Shown: in pieces, positions 38,398-46,980 of the stretch | How positions within the stretch are numbered: position 1 is the first letter of the stretch | Layout: each line of letters starts with the position of its first letter | NCBI RefSeq assembly: GCF_000425545.1 | Contig: NZ_AUDQ01000015.1 | Coordinates: 1-64,000 of the forward strand | Direction of reading: 5' to 3' | Origin: Sporosarcina ureae DSM 2281 | GTDB taxonomy: Bacteria; Bacillota; Bacilli; Bacillales_A; Planococcaceae | DNA: 64,000 bases | Notes under the pieces: generated by a model | Database searches by the model: none | What the model was told of the DNA's origin: nothing | The model's input: only the letters and a program-made list of their open reading frames with translations | Position numbers and translations under genes: made by a program

Positions 38398-39495
38398 TTA
38401 GGTAACGATCGCATACACACATGTGTTGCGTAAGTCTTGCCCATTCGCAGAAGGAGCATTTTTACGTAAAATCCCTTCCAGTTCAAAACTTGTTCGTTTT
38501 GCAACTGCACGACCTTTACTGTGATTCTCGTCACAAAGAAATTCTACCCGCGTAGCCGATAGATCTGTAAATGCAAACTTCACAAGCTCTTTGATCGCTT
38601 CTGTCATATAGCCTTCGCCTTCAAACTTCGTGTCCAGCCAATACTCTACTTCAAATTTACGAATGTTCCAATCGATACGATGGAAACCAGCGCAACCAAT
38701 AAATTCACCTGTTTCCTTTAAAAACAGATGAAAGTTCAAAGATTTTCTGCCGATGAATTCCGAAACTGATTGACGAACATATTCTTCTGTTGATTCAATT
38801 GTTATTTCCTTCTGCGCCCACCCAGTCCACTTTCGCAACGTAGGCATTGAATGTGATACCGCACCCCAAACATCCATCGAGTCATTTAATTCAGGCGCTC
38901 GAATATGTAGCCGTTCAGATTGTAGCTGCTCTTTGAAACCAGGTATGCTCTTTACATAACGTTCCCGATCTTCCCAGTGCACAGGCGTTGTCGTACCCGC
39001 CTCATAATCTTCTCTCGTCATTCCATATGTTACCGCATCATAATACGTATTTTCTTTTGGAAGGAACCACGCTTGGCGCAAATGCGCTTCCTTTACAAAA
39101 CCAGCTCGCTCGAAAGCTTTACGCATGGCTGCATTGTCGTGACGCGTATGTCCTTCTATACGAATTTTATGCTCCGGTAATTCAAACACGTATTGCGTAA
39201 GTTTTTTTAGCGCCCGCGAACCATAACCATAACCCCTGAAATCATCGGCAATCCGCAAGTCAAATAATGGGACATCTTCTTGTAAATCATAGACTTTTAC
39301 GATTCCCACTTTTTCATTTTCACTATTCTCGATCCAGAACGTCTTTACATCATCCGATGCATAACCGCCTTCTTCAATCGACTTTTCAAGCAATTCGCGA
39401 CCTGGCTGACTACTATCGTGATAAGGCCATGAGTTTGTCGTCATAAACTGAATAAGCAAATCTTGTTCTTCTATCGTCCATTCTTGTAAGCGCAT
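38398..39495 (-). CDS. Tandem GNAT N-acetyltransferase
   Basis: 365 residues from ATG 39495 after GGAGGAG. Two GNAT domains: residues about 1-165 with acetyl-CoA loop DFRGYGYGSRAL, and 195-365 of RimJ/RimL type (LWLDTKFEGEGYMTEAI-like segment). The second half resembles ribosomal-protein or aminoacyl acetyltransferases. Fusion of two domains is known in Bacillales; substrates unknown. Confidence 0.85.
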   Translation of the reverse strand: MRLQEWTIEEQDLLIQFMTTNSWPYHDSSQPGRELLEKSIEEGGYASDDVKTFWIENSENEKVGIVKVYDLQEDVPLFDLRIADDFRGYGYGSRALKKLTQYVFELPEHKIRIEGHTRHDNAAMRKAFERAGFVKEAHLRQAWFLPKENTYYDAVTYGMTREDYEAGTTTPVHWEDRERYVKSIPGFKEQLQSERLHIRAPELNDSMDVWGAVSHSMPTLRKWTGWAQKEITIESTEEYVRQSVSEFIGRKSLNFHLFLKETGEFIGCAGFHRIDWNIRKFEVEYWLDTKFEGEGYMTEAIKELVKFAFTDLSATRVEFLCDENHSKGRAVAKRTSFELEGILRKNAPSANGQDLRNTCVYAIVT

Positions 39496-39543
39496 TAAAA
39501 CTCCTCCATCATGTCTGCCCGTATGCAAGCGCCTGACGTGATA

Positions 39544-39906
39544 TTACATCTTTTGCTGTGCTTCAATTGCATGTTCGTATGCAATTTTCACTAAGTCCGC
39601 AACATGTTCGTCTGCTAAAGAGTAGTATACCATTTTTCCACGTCTTTCTGATTTAGCTAATGAATGATCCCGCAAGTAACGTAAATGATGGGAAGCGGTA
39701 GCAGATGAAGATTGAATCACTGCCGCTACATCACAGACGCACATTTCCGATTCCAATGTTAGTGAATAAGCAATTCTTAAACGTGTTTCATCAGCCAATG
39801 CTTTGAATATTTGTACCATCTCCGTTACATCAGGAAGCTCTTTCCGAATTTTACGAACTACATCTTCGTGCACTATGGTTACTTCACAAGCATCTTGATT
39901 TACCAC
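39544..39906 (-). CDS. ArsR/SmtB family metalloregulator, CadC-like
   Basis: 120 residues, winged helix with metal-sensing CVCDVA in the alpha-3 region (ESEMCVCDVAAVIQ) plus an N-terminal Cys7 (DACEV), the alpha-3N ligand set of CadC-type Cd/Pb/Zn sensors. DNA-reading helix SSATASHHLRYLR. Start GTG 39906 behind GGGGTGAG. No cadA or zinc efflux gene lies beside it; its neighbours are a GNAT gene and mrpG. Target unknown. Confidence 0.87.
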   Translation of the reverse strand: MVNQDACEVTIVHEDVVRKIRKELPDVTEMVQIFKALADETRLRIAYSLTLESEMCVCDVAAVIQSSSATASHHLRYLRDHSLAKSERRGKMVYYSLADEHVADLVKIAYEHAIEAQQKM

Positions 39907-40003
39907 TTTCTCACCCCATTCATTCGACTATAGATTACGGTAATTATATAGATAAGAAGTTGAAAAATCAATTGACTCTAATGTTCATTTGAATCAACCA
40001 TTG

Positions 40004-40372
40004 CTACATTTTATCTGTATGTTCTCCGTGAATTTTTTCATATAATTCATCTTCCGTAGAAATATCGGCTAGCTTCACTTTCGATCGATAAGCAGCACGG
40101 ATAATTACATGGCCAGCAACTGGTGCTGTCAAAAAAACAAAGCCAATACCGAGAAGCAACCGTACACTGATAAAGTTTTCGGAGAAAAGAAAATAGACGA
40201 ACGCACCGGATAGTGTCAATAATACTGCTAGTGTCGAACTTTTCGTCGCAGCGTGTGACCGAGTGTAGACATCCGGTAAGCGGATTAATCCAAAGACACT
40301 CAAGATACTTGCAATAGCACCTGTCAAAATTAATAAAGCTCCTACAAATTCACCGATCTCGCTTACGTTCAA
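40004..40372 (-). CDS. mrpG: Na+/H+ antiporter subunit MrpG
   Basis: 122 residues, three transmembrane segments, MnhG/PhaG family with GLIRLPDVYTRSHAATK. Required small subunit of the seven-subunit Mrp antiporter. Starts inside mrpF (23-nt overlap) and closes the operon. Confidence 0.95.
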   Translation of the reverse strand: MNVSEIGEFVGALLILTGAIASILSVFGLIRLPDVYTRSHAATKSSTLAVLLTLSGAFVYFLFSENFISVRLLLGIGFVFLTAPVAGHVIIRAAYRSKVKLADISTEDELYEKIHGEHTDKM

Positions 40373-40634
40373 CTATTTTCCCCCTCTCGATAAATTTGGA
40401 AAATGCGATCGTCCCAATAAAAGAAAGAATACCCAGAATCAAGATCGCTTCCAAAAATGCTTTTGTATTTAAAATCACCGACACGACGGCAATTGTAGCA
40501 ATTAAATTTACTCCGATTACATCGAGTGCCACCACACGATCTGGAAGCGAAGGACCTAGGATAATTCGGATGACGGCCACCAAAATAGTCAATGCGAATA
40601 GTATGACCGATATTGTCAGCATACCTGCTATCAT
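40350..40634 (-). CDS. mrpF: Na+/H+ antiporter subunit MrpF
   Basis: 94 residues, three transmembrane helices, with the family motif RIILGPSLPDRVVALDVIG. The ATG overlaps the mrpE stop (ATGA). In B. subtilis MrpF also affects cholate efflux; here only the antiporter role is inferred. Confidence 0.95.
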   Translation of the reverse strand: MIAGMLTISVILFALTILVAVIRIILGPSLPDRVVALDVIGVNLIATIAVVSVILNTKAFLEAILILGILSFIGTIAFSKFIERGKIVERKRDR

Positions 40635-41113
40635 CGCGTCACCTCCATAATCGCTTTCTCAAAATTCTTCAGTTGCTTAATCAATCCGTCGCGCGATTCT
40701 TCGACGTCCATTGCGTGAATATATAACTCATTGCCCTCAGCGGATACTTCCATCACGACTGATCCCGGTGTTAAGGTAAGTAGCATAGACAGCATGGTCA
40801 CTTCCACATCACTCGTCAAGATAGTCTCGTATTTAAAGATTCCCGGCTTGATACGCAGTGTAGGCCGCACGATTTGGGAGATGACCACAATGCTCGACTG
40901 CGTCAGTTCCCTGATAAAGATTAACAAGAGCTTGCAGGAAGCATATACTCTGCGTAAATAGAAATGCGTATCGAAAAAACGGCTCATGACAAATATAATG
41001 CCGAGTCCGACTAAAAATCCCATGAAAAACGTTGTGAATAATAGTTCATCTTCATCAATCAGTGTCATCCATAAAAAGGCGATAAATAAATTCAGCAGAA
41101 GCTGTAATGGCAT
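40631..41113 (-). CDS. mrpE: Na+/H+ antiporter subunit MrpE
   Basis: 160 residues, two or three N-terminal membrane segments and a cytoplasmic tail, with the MrpE signature TPGSVVMEVSAEGNELYIHAMD. Lies 15 nt after mrpD and overlaps mrpF by 4 nt. Confidence 0.95.
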   Translation of the reverse strand: MPLQLLLNLFIAFLWMTLIDEDELLFTTFFMGFLVGLGIIFVMSRFFDTHFYLRRVYASCKLLLIFIRELTQSSIVVISQIVRPTLRIKPGIFKYETILTSDVEVTMLSMLLTLTPGSVVMEVSAEGNELYIHAMDVEESRDGLIKQLKNFEKAIMEVTR

Positions 41114-41128
41114 GTCGTCTCCCCCTCC

Positions 41129-42613
41129 CTACTCTAAATCGTCGCCTATCACAGCGCGTATATACTGTTTGGGATCTGCTAATGTATCTGCTGCATCCTG
41201 AATATAAGGTGACAGCAGTTCTGCACCTATACCTAATCCAACTATGAGTACCGCAAGCAATACGAGTGGCAATCCGATTTTCTTTTGAAATGGCTTCTGA
41301 TCATCTTCACTAATTATCGTTTCTCCCCAAAAACTATTGAGGAAAACACGAAGAAGTGAATATAATACGCCAATACTTGATAAAAACGACACAGCGAGCA
41401 ACACGTAAGATCCCGTCTCAATTGCACCTAACCCTATATATACTTTTCCAATAAATCCGCTGAATGGCGGAATTCCGGCAATTGCAAGCATCGTCAAGAA
41501 AAATAACCAACCGACTAGCGGGTAGTTTCGGATCAGGCCGCTGATCTCATTGAACTTCGAACGTCCCGTCAAATATACGACAGTACCTGCCAATAGAAAC
41601 AGCAATGCCTTACTAATCATGTCGTGAATCAAATAATAGCTCGCACCTTGGAAAGCAATATTCGTAGCAATTGCCAGACCTGTCAACACAAAGCCAACGG
41701 AAATGATGACATTATACGAGACAATCTGACGTATATCTGAATAGGCTATAGCTCCGAGACAACCCGCAACCATTGTGACAATGGCTAAGACGCCAATGAT
41801 TTTATAAATAACTGGATCATGTATAAATATTAATGTAAACATGCGATACAACGCATAAATACCGACTTTCGTCAGTAATGCGCCAAACAGTGCAGCGACC
41901 GCAGTAGGTGGTGCTGAATAAGAACCTGGCAACCAGAAATAAAGTAGTAAGCCCGCTTTCAAACTAAAGACAATCAAGAAAATAATTGCGATCAACGTCA
42001 GTAGCGGTCCTTGTCCCGTTTCTGCTACACGTACAGCGATATGTGCCATGTTTAACGTACCCAGTACACCGTATATATACGCGATGCCCAACAAAAAGAA
42101 CCAAGATGCTAACACATTAATCAATACATACGTAATACCTTCCTTTAACTGTGTTTTGCGTCCTCCAAGAGTCAGCAGCACATAGGAAGCTAGTAACATG
42201 ACTTCAAAACAAACAAATAGGTTAAATAAATCGCCAGTCAGAAATGAGCCATTGACTCCTGCTACCAAAAACAGGATGAATGGATAGAAGAACATCGTCT
42301 CTGTCTCAATCCCTGTCGTAGCGAATGCATATAGCAAAATAATACTGGAAACGGCGCATGCAACCAGTACGAGTAACATCGCAAATGAATCGCCTACAAA
42401 CAAAATACCGTGCGGCGGTAACCAATCTCCAAAGTCTAAGCGCATGATGCCATTTAGATGAATGTGATGGAGACAATAGGCAGCTACAGCAGCAGAAGCC
42501 ATCGTCGTTAGTACACTAAGCACACGTTGCACGCGAATATATGGACGTAAGAATACTAAAATCACACCTACCAAAACAGGCAGGATCATAGGCAATACCA
42601 ATATATTATTCAT
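41129..42613 (-). CDS. mrpD: Na+/H+ antiporter subunit MrpD
   Basis: 494 residues from ATG 42613, overlapping the mrpC stop by 8 nt (ATGAATAA). About 14 transmembrane helices of the proton-translocating NuoM/NuoN-like family, with GAVLTKVG-like GALLTKVGIYALYR and the conserved lysines and glutamate of this fold. One of two large ion-translocating subunits. Confidence 0.96.
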   Translation of the reverse strand: MNNILVLPMILPVLVGVILVFLRPYIRVQRVLSVLTTMASAAVAAYCLHHIHLNGIMRLDFGDWLPPHGILFVGDSFAMLLVLVACAVSSIILLYAFATTGIETETMFFYPFILFLVAGVNGSFLTGDLFNLFVCFEVMLLASYVLLTLGGRKTQLKEGITYVLINVLASWFFLLGIAYIYGVLGTLNMAHIAVRVAETGQGPLLTLIAIIFLIVFSLKAGLLLYFWLPGSYSAPPTAVAALFGALLTKVGIYALYRMFTLIFIHDPVIYKIIGVLAIVTMVAGCLGAIAYSDIRQIVSYNVIISVGFVLTGLAIATNIAFQGASYYLIHDMISKALLFLLAGTVVYLTGRSKFNEISGLIRNYPLVGWLFFLTMLAIAGIPPFSGFIGKVYIGLGAIETGSYVLLAVSFLSSIGVLYSLLRVFLNSFWGETIISEDDQKPFQKKIGLPLVLLAVLIVGLGIGAELLSPYIQDAADTLADPKQYIRAVIGDDLE

Positions 42614-42938
42614 CTTGTCGCCCTCGCAATCTAGGTCCACGGCCAGACTCTTGGTACACACGGTAAGATAGTACGAGTAAAAATGCCGTCACCGCGAAGC
42701 TGATGACAATCGCCGTCAGAATAAGTGCTTGCGGGAGGGCGTCTGTATATTCCGCAGCTGTCTCCGTAAGCAAAGGCACATCGCCTTTTTTTAATCCGCC
42801 CATCGTCAATAATAATAAATGAATGGCATGCGACAGGATTGCTGTCCCTAAAATAATTCGCAACATCTCTTTTGATAAGAGTAAATAAACGCCTACTGCC
42901 ACTAGCACACCAACCAGAAGGGTAATTAATGTCTCCAT
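42606..42938 (-). CDS. mrpC: Na+/H+ antiporter subunit MrpC
   Basis: 110 residues, three transmembrane helices, NuoK-like (ILGTAILSHAIHLLLLTMGG). Start ATG shares a base with the mrpB stop (TAATG); overlaps mrpD by 8 nt. Confidence 0.96.
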   Translation of the reverse strand: METLITLLVGVLVAVGVYLLLSKEMLRIILGTAILSHAIHLLLLTMGGLKKGDVPLLTETAAEYTDALPQALILTAIVISFAVTAFLLVLSYRVYQESGRGPRLRGRQDE

Positions 42939-43363
42939 TACTCCACATCCTCACTGATTCCCAAAATAATCGTCACGACAACACCGAGGACAGTCAGTGC
43001 GACTCCCGCTTCGAAAATCGTCATCGTTCCAAGTTCTGTTTCACCAAAAACCGGTAAATCTACAAGCCATGTCGTCTGTGAAAGAAAGGACTCACCAAAC
43101 AATATTGACAACATTCCTGTACCTACCGCAAGCAACACGCCAAGTGCCGCCACCCGCTTAAAATCAAACGGCGTTCCCCGGTGAACCGTTTCTATGTCAT
43201 AAACTAAATACAATAATACAAACGCAGAAGAGAGCACAAGTCCACCAATGAAGCCGCCCCCCGGATTATTATGTCCCGATATAAACAGCTCCACACCAAA
43301 CGTCAAGATGATGAAAAACACAATCTTCGTCACCGTCTGTAAGATCACATCATTTTTCTTCAG
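42938..43363 (-). CDS. mrpB: Na+/H+ antiporter subunit MrpB
   Basis: Four transmembrane segments with the MrpB motif HNNPGGGFIGGLVLSSAFVL. The ATG/GTG-based ORF begins at GTG 43348 without a ribosome site. Five codons upstream a CTG at 43363 lies 9 nt after AAGGGGG, and its product (MKKNDVILQTVTK) aligns better with B. subtilis MrpB (NDLILQTATK). I therefore place the start at CTG, giving 141 residues and a 14-nt overlap with mrpA; the alternative is 43348 with 136 residues. Confidence 0.85.
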   Translation of the reverse strand: MKKNDVILQTVTKIVFFIILTFGVELFISGHNNPGGGFIGGLVLSSAFVLLYLVYDIETVHRGTPFDFKRVAALGVLLAVGTGMLSILFGESFLSQTTWLVDLPVFGETELGTMTIFEAGVALTVLGVVVTIILGISEDVE

Positions 43364-45764
43364 GGTGATCCACCCCCTTCTTGCGACGCAGCTTGACTAA
43401 TGAATAAACGCCAAGACCTGCGATGAACAATACCAGTACTTCAAGCATCGTATCGAATGCACGGAAGTCACCGAGTATTGTATTCACTACATTCAAGCCG
43501 CCTGCAAGCCGTGACGCTGTCTCATAATAGATAGAAATAGACGGATACATGGAATGGCCTTGCACAAGCAAAGCGATAACGGTAACAGCTACCCCGGACG
43601 CAACCGCGATCAGTCCATTGCGTATTCGCATAGAAACGGACTTATACTCGTTTTTCCACTCCGGTAAATAGTAGAAGCACAGTAAAAACAGCACCGTTGT
43701 AACCGTCTCGACAATTATTTGCGTCAACGCCAGATCCGGGGCACGGAATACGACAAATAGAATGGCGATTGAATAGCCCAGTACTCCGTTAAGAATAATG
43801 GCAGTAATCCTAGATTTAGCAAATAAGATCGCTACACTGGAACACATCATCACGAATATAATAATACTTTCATTGATTTCAATCACGGCATCATCTGAGA
43901 AGTCGAAAATGAACTGCTGGAAACCTAGCAAGCCTATTCCGACAAGCGCAATGAAAAACAACATGATATACGCAACATAATCTCGTACCGATCCGGTCAT
44001 ATATGTTTTTGTCACAACAGAAGCTACACGTTCTATTCGCTGTAACAATGCATTATATAAGCGATCAAGCGTCCATTGTAAAAAACCTACACTGTAAATC
44101 CATTTCCAGTAACGTAATAAACCATATAATAAGATTCCGATGATAATGACACCGATGGTCATGAAGATTGGCATCTCCCAACCATGCCACACGTGTATTT
44201 CCGGTACTAGTCCAGGCATCCCCTCATATTGCGGATATACCGCATTCATTGCTGGCCCTAAAATATACGTACCGAGCAAATTCGGGAATATGAAAATAAG
44301 TACAACTAGACTACCAAGTACCATAGGTGAGATTAACATTTGAATCGGTGCTTCATGAGCAGGTCGTTGTCCAGGAGCCGGTGCGTGTACTTTACCGAAA
44401 AACGTCTGAAACACGATGATCATACAATAAATGAATGTGAATATACTGCCGACCCACGCAATAATTGGGAACAATAAGACCAACGAATCCATTGATAATA
44501 GATTGGCTTCTTTTAATGATAGCATTGCTTCAAAAAATAATTCCTTACTTAAGAAGCCGTTAAATGGCGGCAGTCCTGCCATGGAAAAACTGCCAATCAG
44601 TGCAATGGTAAATGTGATAGGCATGATGGTTGCCAAGCCACCAAGTCGTTTAATATTACGTGTTCCTAGCTCATGATCTAAAATACCGACGACCATAAAT
44701 AAAGATCCTTTGAAGGTAGAATGGTTAATCAAATGAAATAATGCAGCGAATGTAGCGGCGGTAAATAACGCAATCTGTGTACTTTCAGAAGAAGCAAATG
44801 CTAATGAGCCGATACCAAGCAGGCTCATGATCATTCCCAGTTGACTCACTGTAGAGAACGCGAGCAACGCTTTCAGATCCGTTTGCTTCACCGCGTTAAC
44901 CGATCCCCACAACATCGTCAGTAACCCTACACAAGATACGACATAAAACCATGTGGTATCACCTGCGAAGACTGGGGTAAACCGCGCTACTAAATAAATA
45001 CCCGCTTTAACCATCGTGGCGGAGTGTAAGTAGGCACTGACAGGCGTAGGTGCTTCCATCGCGTCAGGTAGCCAAATATGGAATGGAAACTGAGCAGACT
45101 TAGTGAACGCGCCAATCAAAACAAGCAACATGGCAGGTATGAACAGTGAATCCGCTGCAATCACTTCCCGCATAGAAATTAGTTCCTGTAAATTGAACGT
45201 TCCTGTTATTGTATAAAGCATTAAAAATCCAACTAACATGAAAATACCGCCTGTGACGGTAATCAACATCGATTTCTTCGCTCCGTATCTTGACTGTTTT
45301 CGGTGATACCAGAAGGCAATTAGTAAGAAGGAAGAAATACTCGTCAATTCCCAGAATACATACAGGACGATTAGGTTATCGGATAATACAACACCAAGCA
45401 TAGCCCCCATGAACAATAGTAAATATGTATAAAATCGACCAATCGCTTCCCGTTCAGAAAGGTAGTAGATTGAATACAATACAACTAAACTACCGATTCC
45501 CGTGATCAGCAACGCAAAAATCATACTCAATCCATCTAAATGTGTGGAAAAATAGACATCTGCAGAAGGTATCCAAGGAAACGTATATAAATAAGACGCC
45601 CCATTCGAAAGCGAAGGAACAAGACGAATCAGTAAGATAAACAAGAACAGTGGAATGGTAATTACAAACCAGCCAATCCGTCTTCCAGTCAAAATTTTGT
45701 GTATGAACGGAACTAAACACGCGGCTATAAAAGGAATGAATATTGCTAGTAAGACGGTTATCAA
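43350..45764 (-). CDS. mrpA: Na+/H+ antiporter subunit MrpA
   Basis: 804 residues from TTG 45764, 7 nt after GGAGG; the longer ORF to 45872 lacks a ribosome site. About 20 transmembrane helices: an NuoL-like core (FTKSAQFPFHIWLPDAMEAP, TMVKAGIYL) plus the C-terminal MrpA extension containing FRAPDLALTQIIVETV. Largest subunit of the Mrp complex, exporting Na+ for pH and salt homeostasis. First gene of the seven-gene operon, divergent from a KdpD-type USP gene. Confidence 0.96.
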   Translation of the reverse strand: MITVLLAIFIPFIAACLVPFIHKILTGRRIGWFVITIPLFLFILLIRLVPSLSNGASYLYTFPWIPSADVYFSTHLDGLSMIFALLITGIGSLVVLYSIYYLSEREAIGRFYTYLLLFMGAMLGVVLSDNLIVLYVFWELTSISSFLLIAFWYHRKQSRYGAKKSMLITVTGGIFMLVGFLMLYTITGTFNLQELISMREVIAADSLFIPAMLLVLIGAFTKSAQFPFHIWLPDAMEAPTPVSAYLHSATMVKAGIYLVARFTPVFAGDTTWFYVVSCVGLLTMLWGSVNAVKQTDLKALLAFSTVSQLGMIMSLLGIGSLAFASSESTQIALFTAATFAALFHLINHSTFKGSLFMVVGILDHELGTRNIKRLGGLATIMPITFTIALIGSFSMAGLPPFNGFLSKELFFEAMLSLKEANLLSMDSLVLLFPIIAWVGSIFTFIYCMIIVFQTFFGKVHAPAPGQRPAHEAPIQMLISPMVLGSLVVLIFIFPNLLGTYILGPAMNAVYPQYEGMPGLVPEIHVWHGWEMPIFMTIGVIIIGILLYGLLRYWKWIYSVGFLQWTLDRLYNALLQRIERVASVVTKTYMTGSVRDYVAYIMLFFIALVGIGLLGFQQFIFDFSDDAVIEINESIIIFVMMCSSVAILFAKSRITAIILNGVLGYSIAILFVVFRAPDLALTQIIVETVTTVLFLLCFYYLPEWKNEYKSVSMRIRNGLIAVASGVAVTVIALLVQGHSMYPSISIYYETASRLAGGLNVVNTILGDFRAFDTMLEVLVLFIAGLGVYSLVKLRRKKGVDHPEEK

Positions 45765-45820
45765 TCTAACACCTCCCAGAATCAATTGATTATAAGTGTC
45801 AATAGAATGCGTAGAGCCTC

Positions 45821-45849
45821 TTGACTGTATACAGTACGTTATGCATAAT
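45821..45849 (+). promoter_or_regulatory. Sigma-A-like promoter for the USP leader transcript
   Basis: TTGACT (45821-45826) and CATAAT (45844-45849) with a 17-bp spacer on the plus strand. The start would be near 45856, giving a leader of about 200 nt before the USP gene. Confidence 0.6.
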
Positions 45850-45904
45850 GGGACTCTAAGCGTAGAGTACAATCTCTACTCGAAAGTATACACTACTTTA
45901 TCAA

Positions 45905-46020
45905 AAACCGCATAAAAAGCGCGGTCAGCATACTGTAAGGCCAAGTTCGGAATCCTATATAGGATGAGGTTCTCTGGCGGAATTGCAGCGGAAAGCATTC
46001 CCCTGAAGTTTGAACCAGTT
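45905..46020 (+). ncRNA. Structured leader RNA candidate upstream of the USP gene
   Basis: Several nested stems: CCGC/GCGG at 45908-45924, perfect palindrome ATCCTATATAGGAT (45952-45965), an outer GGTTC (45968-45972) with GAACC (46012-46016), enclosing GGAATTGC (45979-45986) with GCATTCC (45995-46001). The outer closing stem and inner hairpin suggest a defined fold. No ligand-binding consensus I know (ydaO, TPP, fluoride, yybP) fits. A 5' leader or an sRNA. Confidence 0.5.
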
Positions 46021-46059
46021 AGTACTAATTCATAGAATTCGAAGAGGTGATGAGTCATT

Positions 46060-46734
46060 ATGGGCAAAATGAAAAGCCGTATGGACGAGGGAATTCTCGT
46101 TTGTGTGTATTACGGTCCAAATGGTGAACGTCTCATTAATAGAGGATATAAAATTGCAACCATCATGGATTGTCCGCTCTATATCTTGACCGTTGATCCT
46201 GCGCCACTCGATGATTTCGACGTGGATAAGTCTGAGTATATTGATCGTTGGAAAGAGCTTGCGGAAGAATTAGACGTGGAAGCGTTCATTATTCGCGACG
46301 ATGAAAAGCGCCCAACCGCAAAAGTGATTAAAGAAGTGGCTCACCAATACGGCATTACACAAATCATCATCGGACAAACCGCGCAAAGTCGCTGGGAGGA
46401 AATAACAAAAGGCTCTTTCATGAACGTCTTGTTGAGAGAAATTCCATTTGTTGATTTCCATGTCGTGTCAGTTGATCGGGCGATAAAGAGTGAGACAGAA
46501 GGATCGTTTGAAAAAGGCGTACGCGCGTATTTAATTCCAGATGGAGATAGCTTCCGTATCAACTTCACGCTTTCGAAGCACGCCCAATATGAAGGAATCT
46601 TCTTTAAGGAAATTGGGACCGACTTCAACAACGGGGTTTTTAAGTTCATGCAGAATAGTAAGATATGCCAAGTGCAAATAGAAGACGACCAAGTGCTCGA
46701 CTCAAGTAAGATTCAATGCAAGATACAAAATTAA
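46060..46734 (+). CDS. KdpD-type universal stress domain protein
   Basis: 224 residues. Residues about 8-140 form a USP domain of the KdpD kind (GILVCVYYGPNGERLINRG through IIIGQTAQSRWEEITKGSFMNVLLR), without the KdpD kinase or sensor helices; the last 80 residues are unassigned. The KdpD c-di-AMP motif SxS...FTAxY is not conserved. Divergent from the Mrp antiporter, suggesting a cation homeostasis role (inferred). GAGGTGATG precedes the ATG, and a structured leader precedes the gene. Confidence 0.75.
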   Translation: MGKMKSRMDEGILVCVYYGPNGERLINRGYKIATIMDCPLYILTVDPAPLDDFDVDKSEYIDRWKELAEELDVEAFIIRDDEKRPTAKVIKEVAHQYGITQIIIGQTAQSRWEEITKGSFMNVLLREIPFVDFHVVSVDRAIKSETEGSFEKGVRAYLIPDGDSFRINFTLSKHAQYEGIFFKEIGTDFNNGVFKFMQNSKICQVQIEDDQVLDSSKIQCKIQN

Positions 46735-46740
46735 CACTAC

Positions 46741-46774
46741 GAGAGATGTCCCGGAACGGGGCATCTCTCTTTTT
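46741..46774 (+). terminator. Terminator after the USP gene
   Basis: GAGAGATGTCCCG / CGGGGCATCTCTC hairpin followed by TTTTT, 7 nt after the stop. Confidence 0.9.
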
Positions 46775-46829
46775 GTATGTATGTAAGTTCAAGATCCAAG
46801 AATTTATACAATGGGAGTTACGTGGTAAG

Positions 46830-46859
46830 TACGAGGGGAATGAAAGCGTCCCCTCCGTA
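46830..46859. repeat. Second copy of the CGTCCCCTCCG hairpin element
   Basis: TACGAGGGGA / TCCCCTCCGTA with a 9-nt loop, containing the same 11-mer CGTCCCCTCCG (46847-46857) and the preceding GAAA context as the element at 13294-13352. No T-run, no gene. Confidence 0.5.
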
Positions 46860-46980
46860 GTTCTAATCCTCACCACCAACACCCTGCCAGCCTCTATATC
46901 CAACTTTTCACATCAAAAAAAAGAGTTATCCCGAGAGGTCATGAAAATAATGACTTCGCAGACAATTTCTATCGCCTCTG

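Noticed and set aside
39973..39998. TTGACTC..GAATCAA palindrome as ArsR-type operator
   Set aside because: The usual TGAA-N6-TTCA arrangement is not present; it could equally be a weak mrp terminator.
45968..46016. TPP or c-di-AMP (ydaO) riboswitch in the USP leader
   Set aside because: The GAACC segment recalls TPP and the gene context recalls ydaO, but the CTGAGA pairing element and the ydaO core are absent.
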